From Nautilus pompilius (taxonomy: Eukaryota > Mollusca > Cephalopoda > Nautilida > Nautilidae), in contig JACATO010001535.1 of the NCBI GenBank assembly GCA_018389105.1, positions 18,322 through 82,321 on the forward strand: DNA of 64,000 nucleotides, written 5' to 3'. Numbering within the stretch: position 1 is the stretch's first letter; the number at the start of each line of letters is the position of its first letter. Below the pieces are notes generated by a model. That model searched no databases. It saw only the letters and a program-made list of their open reading frames with translations, and had not been told where the DNA came from. A program made the translations under genes and the position numbers. This document shows, piece by piece, positions 57,795-64,000 of this stretch.

Positions 57795-58868
57795 TATTTT
57801 TTAACAATCACAGTCAAATAACTTTTGAACGTAAGTCTTTTATTATTTATAACTTAAATAGATTTTAAAAGTAAATTTACTGAAAGGACATCGGCGATCT
57901 ACTTTAGCATCGCCCTTTACCTCTCTACTTACATGCATCATCTAACCTCTAAAAACCAAATTCTAATCTGTTGTCTAAAATATTGTAAACTGGGGAGTGT
58001 TAGAAACTTTTGGTTTATATTTCAGTATGAATTACTTTCTATGGCCCCACATCTTAAAGACTCTTTAGCTGTACAGTCGGCTCAAGGTGTGAACAAACCA
58101 ATGAAAAGCGAAGAAAACTTAATGTGTGCAATGTTCCTCTTAGATACTCTTAATTTGTCGATCCACAAATACACTAACAGAGAGACAGATTTCAGTGTTC
58201 CATACCTCTCCGTTTCTCTCTCCTTTTTTTTAATAACCGTAATATACATTTAAAATTTCTCCTTAAATTCATAAGGTAAATATATTGTCGGAATCATGGA
58301 CGGCAGTTGTGTGAGAGAGAGAAGATGGCGGCATTTTTCAGTCAAGCTACAGGAGTCCAATCAGAGATAAGAGATGAGTAGACTCGGGTGGAGCGAAAGA
58401 AACGAAGCTACATATAGTCTTTTATTTCTCTTTAGGTGATATTCTGACGAGATAATTTCTCAATACTGAGTTTATTATTAAACATGCTATAAACTTTGAT
58501 AATATCGCCACAAGGTCGACGATATTCTGTTGGGGGAGGACCCATATAAATTTTGATCCAAATCCGTCTGGAGATAAGTCAATCTTGAAAAGTCGAGAGC
58601 ATTAAATTGGGACGTTTTCATTACTTCTGGATCCCATTTGTCAACTGCAGTGTCAACTTTACCACTGCCATCCTGGCCTTGGCTTGTGACCCTTTGTTCT
58701 GCTAATCACAGGCTGTTAAAACTGAAAATACATACCTTCAGTAACCCCTGCAATTCTTGGAATTCACAAGAAAGACAAAGGGTATTATAAAGAGAAATAT
58801 AATCTATGTATTAATTTAAATAAAAGGTTTTAGAATTTTAGTGATCTGAGAAATATCGATCGGAATTG
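57795..58868. other. Sequence without a secure gene
   Basis: Contains a perfect YY1-type site AAGATGGCGGC at 58322-58332 and a CCAAT box (GTCCAATCAGAG) about 25 bases further right, an arrangement that could be a TATA-less promoter firing on the minus strand. A frame after an acceptor-like site near 58024 was not convincing. Confidence 0.25.
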
Positions 58869-58937
58869 ATGACTGAACTGGAAAAATTGGAAATGTACGA
58901 GAAAGAAATTAGCAACGTTTTATACTTCATGACTTTG
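58869..58937 (+). CDS. Candidate exon of an unidentified gene (weak)
   Basis: The frame MTELEKLEMYEKEISNVLYF followed by MTL ends exactly at a donor-like site TTTG|GTACGT in phase 0. A good acceptor (TCTGCTTGCAG at 59260) would continue it with NISVKSSSRCH and a stop. The peptide is helix-like and charged, but I do not recognise it and it is short. Confidence 0.2.
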
Positions 58938-59432
58938 GTACGTAAAGAATTTCTCACTACAGATTATTTTCTTCTGCGGCAATAATAAAATGCAACATCA
59001 CAATATAAAATAAAAATAACACAAAAACCTCTTAACTGCAAATACTAAACGTTATTAACCCTTTCGCTTCAAGTTTAACCTATGAAGATAGTTTAAATTA
59101 CTCAAATTTATTTCCAGTAAATCCAATAGTTTTCGCAGTATTCTCTCTAAACTTGTTCAGTTTTGGGACGAATTAAAATACAAAATCTAAAGAGTCCACG
59201 ACTTTTTTTTTTTTTTTAAATAAAAGCGAAAGGGTTAAGAAACGTTATCTGCTTGCAGAACATCAGTGTCAAGTCCTCTTCTCGTTGTCATTAACTGTCC
59301 TGTCCTTCCACTTCCAGTTGCTAGGTGACGTCACACAAGGCTGATTGACTTCCTGGATGACTAGAATTTTGGGGGGGAGCTGCTGAAGTTTAACTCTCAG
59401 CTTTCCACTGCCTCCTTTTTGTCTCTGTTTTC

Positions 59433-59490
59433 TTAGACCTCGACGTCGGTAAGCGGCGGGGCGATGAAGAACGTACTGGTGTCCACCTTC
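59433..59490 (-). CDS. Candidate final exon (cytoplasmic tail) of the mucin-like membrane protein
   Basis: On the minus strand a good acceptor (ATTTCCAG) at 59491 opens a frame that joins in phase 2 to the donor at 62721 and reads KVDTSTFFIAPPLTDVEV then stop. The result would be a short tail with an acidic, PDZ-ligand-like end. It is supported only by splice sites and phase. Another exon between, or a different tail, is possible. Confidence 0.25.
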
Positions 59491-59937
59491 CTGGAAATCC
59501 ATTGAAAATCTTTCGATTATAAACAGGTCGGAACTGATCGCTGGCGCAGCACCAATGTCAATGGGAGATAACTCGACTGGACACAGCTCTTGCGTGACGG
59601 GATCGTTCAGAACCGTAACTGCTGGTTCGTTACATTTCGACTTAATCCGTAACCTTGGTCGCGCATCATTTCCAGAACTTTAATTCGAAAGTGCTGCGGC
59701 AACAAGGTCTAATAAACACTTGTCATACTATACTTGAGAATAGTGCTCGTAAATTTTCGGCTTGTTCAGTAAAGGTTATTTTTTTTTTTTCTAAATTAAC
59801 TGGCTAAAATTATATAACAGTGTTTTCTTTTTGTTAAAGTGAAAGTGATTTTTATTTTTTCATAGAGTAGTTCACGGAAAAAGTCGGAATGTGTCGAACG
59901 CAAAACAAATGTGTCCGTTAACAAGCTCTTTACGCCC

Positions 59938-59985
<48 letters not shown>
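59938..59985. repeat. (AAT)n microsatellite
   Basis: About 16 uninterrupted AAT units. Confidence 0.95.
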
Positions 59986-59986
<1 letters not shown>

Positions 59987-59995
59987 TTCTTCAAA

Positions 59996-60116
59996 ATGTC
60001 CTGTAGTTTTGACTTGCATGGAATATTATACGAAACTGTGAAGACGCTGCGAGATCATACTACTTGCGCAGGCAGTGTAGAGAAGCTGCTCGAGATATCG
60101 GAGGTTATGTCCCTTT
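59996..60116 (+). CDS. Candidate first coding exon of an unidentified gene
   Basis: An ATG shortly after the AAT run opens MSCSFDLHGILYETVKTLRD and continues with HTTCAGSVEKLLEISEVMSL to a strong donor TT|GTAAGT. Composition and helix-like pattern look like real protein. I do not recognise the family, and no second exon was identified before the minus-strand gene at 62.7 kb. Confidence 0.3.
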
Positions 60117-61936
60117 GTAAGTTGCAAAGATCACCAAGCGCGCGCAATGAAACGTTTTGAAGATTTAAAGGGCAGTTCTCCCGTGCATAAACGGAAGAAC
60201 GCAGTGGGTCTACGGCATAATTGCTACACTGCGCCCTGGGCGTGAGAGAAAGAATGCGAGGTTCCAGGGGGTCCCCAGAAAGTGCCTCCAGAACGCGTGT
60301 CTGTGCTCGATTTTCAGCATTCGTCAAGAAAACGTCTGTACGCTTGCAAGTCTTGTGTAGCATTAGAAAAGAAAGAGAGACCCTATTCCCTGTTCACAAT
60401 GGCTGTGGTGGTGGTGCAGGAGGCTGAGCCAGCCGGTCGGGTCGGGCCTGCTGCGGCCAAACTCCGCGTCGTCCCTCCCGGCTCCCGACCATAAAACAGA
60501 TGCCGGCGGGACTTTGCGCTTATTCGGGCAACTATTCTCCTCTGGGATATTCCTGGATAACAACGGGCAGACAGGTATTTAATGTTCCCCGTCCGGGTCT
60601 GCAGCGACTTCCTGAATTAACCCGCCCCTTAAATAAAAGGCTTTTGGTGGCAGACAGGCGTCTTAGATTATACCAAAAAATTGTGTATATATATATGAGT
60701 AGTTCAGTCTAAATACTTTTTTTTTTTTAAGGGTGGCAGTTACTAATCTTATCCGTCATCCTCTGTACCCTCGATTTTTGTACCTGTTTAACAGCATCTG
60801 ATTTCAGTTTTGCCCACGTGGAAAAAAAAATAAATTGAATCTTGGCTTCATTCTCACAATAAATTTTTCCTGATCAAGATTTAGTTAATCAGGAAACCAT
60901 CGTAGACAAGAGAGGCCTCGGAACTGCTCGGCTCCGTTCGAGCTACGTTAGTTTCACTTATCAGGGTGCATAATAGGAGCGATTTGAAGGGATGAAAAGC
61001 CTAATTTTATGTAATAATAAAAAAAATGCTATAGAGAAAACTGTAGTATCTAATGGTTTGCTGCTTCTTTCTCTCTCTCTCTCCTCTTTTTTTTTTACAA
61101 ATAAAAGATTTATTATTATAAAATAGAATTATGCAAAACCTTTTTTTTTTCTTTTTTACAAAGACACAACAGTAATGTAATACATGTTCTTCCAGACGAC
61201 ACCGGCTCCAGGACTCCCGTTTAGCCGGTTTTCTCAGGTGATAATCCGTCACGAGTGCTCCCATCATCCCGCTTTCCGCCGCTTCGTGTTGAACCAACCG
61301 GAAATGGTTGCACGTGGCTAGGAACAACGGAAATCCTACCGGGAAACAGCGTTCCTATGAGGCGTCGACGACTCGTTGTCTCAGGTCACGTTAGACTGAG
61401 GAAACCGCTGCCGGAGCCGGACTTTTGGAATCTCCGATAAAAATTCCGGACTGAAGCTCGTGGGGATGCGGTGCCATGCTTCGGCACGGATTGCTGCTGA
61501 AACGGAGTATGGTGTCGGAGTTAAATCGATATCGAGGCTGCGCACGCAAGTTCTAAACAGTGCGTTTCGTTGTTGTTCTTGTTTTCGTCTGGAAAGTCTG
61601 TTTTTCAAAATCTCTCCATTCTATATTCTGAAAATATTTGTTCGGTCAGTGTTCTCATACAAAACGTGACATACCAGGCTACCCCCCCCACCCTTTTAGA
61701 GGTTGTTCGTCATGTTAGATTTTGCGACATGCTGCCGGCAAGCGGCGCGGTGCTTCTGTTGTCGCGTCTGCGGCCTCGTGGCATTCGACGACCCCTGCCG
61801 AAGCCCATGACTATGCGCGAGCCGTGTGCGACCTCTTTTAATTATACGTGGGAGAAAGTCACTAAAGATGGTTTAGGTTCACAGAAACTGTCAGAGATAT
61901 CGCAAATTAACACTTCCCCGAAATGTGTGTCATATA
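60117..61936. other. CpG-rich sequence without a secure gene
   Basis: Several overlapping short frames on both strands, with no recognised domain; a (TC)n run near 61068. It would be intronic if either flanking candidate exon is real. Confidence 0.3.
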
Positions 61937-62342
61937 CAGTGGTGATCAAAAATCATTGCATCAATTGAAATAATTCTGAATTTGTATGTGTATGTATGCC
62001 TAAGTGTAATTATGCCACGTGACTAATCCAATATTTGGGATTTGTTTAGTGCCTGATTTATCAAGTAGGTATTTATTTTGTTTTAGAAAGTAGCTTTCTT
62101 TACTCAGAATAATATTGTAAGTTGTGTATTTGTTGAAGGTTTACTGCCTTTTAACTCTATAATTGCAACTCTTCAAGAAATTACTGCATGGTTAGTCCAG
62201 ACAAAGATCCTACGAATATCATAACAAAGCTTAATTGGCTTTATTATGCAAAAAAAATTGTTTGTACAACGTAAAGCTGGCAACAAACAGTCAATATTAT
62301 TTTTAATGTCATAAGGCGATGCAATAATTTTGGCTACCACTG
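61937..62342. mobile_element. Tc1/mariner-type MITE, 406 bp
   Basis: The left end is CAGTGGTGATCAAAAATCAT, continuing TGCATCA; the right end, read in reverse complement, is CAGTGGTAGCCAAAATTATT, continuing GCATCG. These are imperfect terminal inverted repeats of about 26 bases of the classic Tc1 kind, flanked on both sides by TA (61935-61936 and 62343-62344). The interior is AT-rich and has no transposase frame. Confidence 0.9.
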
Positions 62343-62483
62343 TATATGTAATGACTGTTTAATTTTTTGTGTTTTTTCCAAATGTAGTATCGTTGTTTTC
62401 AGCATATACTTTTGAACTATTTTTAGTAGAGAAAGAAAGAGATATGACGTCAGTACAGAGAAGATGACATAGATATAACGTCA

Positions 62484-62485
62484 GC

Positions 62486-62529
<44 letters not shown>
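62484..62529. repeat. (AG)n microsatellite
   Basis: A pure purine run. Just before it are a palindromic TGACGTCA (62445-62452) and a one-base variant, TAACGTCA, about 20 bases further right. Confidence 0.9.
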
Positions 62530-62531
<2 letters not shown>

Positions 62532-62721
62532 CTTTTACAAAAATATAAGTATTACGATGCCTGAAATTGGAAAGTCGTAAGTTCGTCTGGATGAAAGGTC
62601 AGTCGGACCGTGTAAAAATACAGCATTGTATTGCGACTAGTATCAAGGCGACCTTTCTGAAAAGCGTTTAGGTTTTACGTTACGCTGTATTCTTAACACT
62701 TTAAGGAATCACAGTGCTTAC

Positions 62722-64000
62722 CTTTTCTTAAGTATGACGGTGATCGCAATGGAGAAAACGATGATGGCAGGTACCCCAATCACCAGTGTCATGACAATTG
62801 GCCAGAAGGTGGCATTATCAGATTTTTGGCGTTTCGACACAAAAACAAGGTTCTGTGTAGTGTTTACGGTTTTCTCCGTTGTCAGGTTGATCAACGTGAC
62901 GTAACCATCCGTGGTCGTCGATGTATCAGAGACGTTGAGCGTCGTCGAGTCTTCGGTGGTGAAGTTGCCAACAGTAGAATTTAAATCGGCCGTCGCGGCG
63001 TCCGTAGTCCATTTAAAAGAAAGACCGGTAGAACCGACAGAGCTGCCGTCTGTTGACGAAGACTGCGTCGTGGTGATCTCGCGAAACGGGCTGACGACTT
63101 CGGTGCTGGGAATTGCTGTTCTATTAAAAGGCTTAGACGTGGCAACCTTACCTGTGTTGGAGTAGGTAGAAGGTGAAAACAAAGATGGCGTGGACTTGTT
63201 GTTTAAGACAGTGGAAGAGAAACTAAAATCCTTCGTTTTATTTAAACTGCTGCTCGTCGTTCTCAGGTTTATGGAACTCGTGGTTTTGAGGTTGGGTGTT
63301 TTACTTGAAGCCGCGATGTCTGTTGTTGGTTTAGTGTCAGTCATCCGCAATATTGACGTTGTTTTAAGAATGTCATTCGTTGTTTCTTCCGTAAGAGTTG
63401 TCTTCCTTGACACTGTCCGCACACCAGGTGTCGCTGTATTCTGTCCACTAATCATTGTGGCACTCATATTTGTTAGACTAATAATTATTTTTTCTGTTCC
63501 GTCTACTGGGTTTGTATTGTTTATATCTGACGTTACCCCAGCCCTAACTGTTCCCCTGCTAATCTCTTTAGTCGACACTTCTAGAAGACCTTCAGCCGTA
63601 GTTGTCTCGAATATACTAGCATTTATTGACGAAACTGGAAAAGTATTATCCAATTCAGAAGACTCTGTTGCATCCTTAACCGCGCTTGTTTCAGCCATGG
63701 CAGTACTATTTCCTCCAAGTGAGAGCGAGAAAGTATTAGCCTCAGAGAGAGTAGACGACCGGATGGGAGAGTTAGTCGATGTGAAATTAAATTTTATTTG
63801 AGAACTGTTGAACTCGGGAAACCCCGTGGAAAGGTGCCCGAAATCTGTTGTTTGGCTACTGGAGAAATTGCTTCGCTTTATGGCTGGCGTTAAATCTTTT
63901 AATTTATTAGACGATCTGCTGACGGTTTGGGAAGTAGGAGTGCTGCGAAATGTCTGTGTGCGTAAACTACCACTTGTGTCATCCCTTTCCTTGCCGCCAA
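62722..64000 (-). CDS. Mucin-like single-pass membrane protein, C-terminal exon (5' end beyond the window)
   Basis: The minus-strand frame is open from the right edge of the window to a splice donor AAAAG|GTAAGC at 62722/62721, over 420 codons, so the true start lies outside; an internal ATG at 63698 is not the start. The extracellular part is extremely rich in Ser and Thr with many N-x-S/T sites, and lacks cysteine-rich or repeated domains, as in O-glycosylated mucin-like stalks. Near the end a lysine/arginine cluster (SKRQKSD) precedes one hydrophobic segment, WPIVMTLVIGVPAIIVFSIA followed by ITVIL, then the stop-transfer KKR. It is a type I membrane protein with a tail encoded downstream (see 59433-59490 for a candidate). 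The opposite-strand frame of 203 codons is a shadow of the Ser/Thr-rich codons. No specific family was recognised. Confidence 0.8.

Noticed and set aside
63190..63801. A 203-codon hydrophobic frame on the + strand
   Set aside because: It is opposite the Ser/Thr-rich coding exon; ACN/TCN codons read as Val/Arg/Ser on the other strand. The minus frame has the transmembrane segment and splice donor.

Overview
This is a stretch of metazoan nuclear genome. It has multi-exon genes with GT-AG introns, long AT-rich introns and spacers, cut-and-paste DNA transposon remnants (Tigger/pogo, Tc1/mariner, hAT), a scrap of non-LTR reverse transcriptase and many microsatellites. The EGFR-like exons are of the invertebrate type and the overall texture suggests a lophotrochozoan, most likely a mollusc. 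That placement is an impression from the sequence, not a test.

Layout from left to right. (1) 1-0.4 kb holds a decayed reverse-transcriptase fragment. (2) 1.7-4.6 kb (+) holds two in-phase exons of a cysteine-rich ErbB/EGFR-family ectodomain that ends in a stop codon with no kinase in sight; its intron carries a Tigger transposase relic. (3) 7.9-17.0 kb (-) is a complete nine-exon GLT8D1-type glycosyltransferase, with a ~20-copy G-rich minisatellite in its first intron. (4) About 375 bp away and divergent, 17.4-28.7 kb (+) is a complete eight-exon NSUN5 rRNA cytosine-5 methyltransferase; its introns carry a second Tigger relic and a Tc1 relic. (5) 30.9-37.8 kb (+) is a C2H2 zinc-finger gene with its whole reading frame in one exon, a probable CpG-rich promoter near 31 kb, and a hAT element in the presumed 5' intron. 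(6) 40-64 kb looks different: visibly richer in CpG, gene-poor and rich in local duplications. It holds two dispersed copies of a CACGTG-bearing repeat, 97-bp and 132-bp tandem duplications, a 54-bp repeat array, an intronless short-chain dehydrogenase with an eroded active site, a Tc1-type MITE, and at the right edge the C-terminal part of a mucin-like single-pass membrane protein (-), which runs out of the window.

GLT8D1 and NSUN5 are housekeeping-type genes sharing one compact promoter with ETS-, YY1- and CTCF-like motifs. The other genes do not form an evident pathway. The visible CpG contrast (poor across the bodies of GLT8D1, NSUN5 and the zinc-finger gene; normal at their promoters and beyond about 40 kb) fits gene-body methylation as known in molluscs. 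Exon boundaries were assigned by eye from splice consensus, phase and family resemblance; no alignment or search was run.
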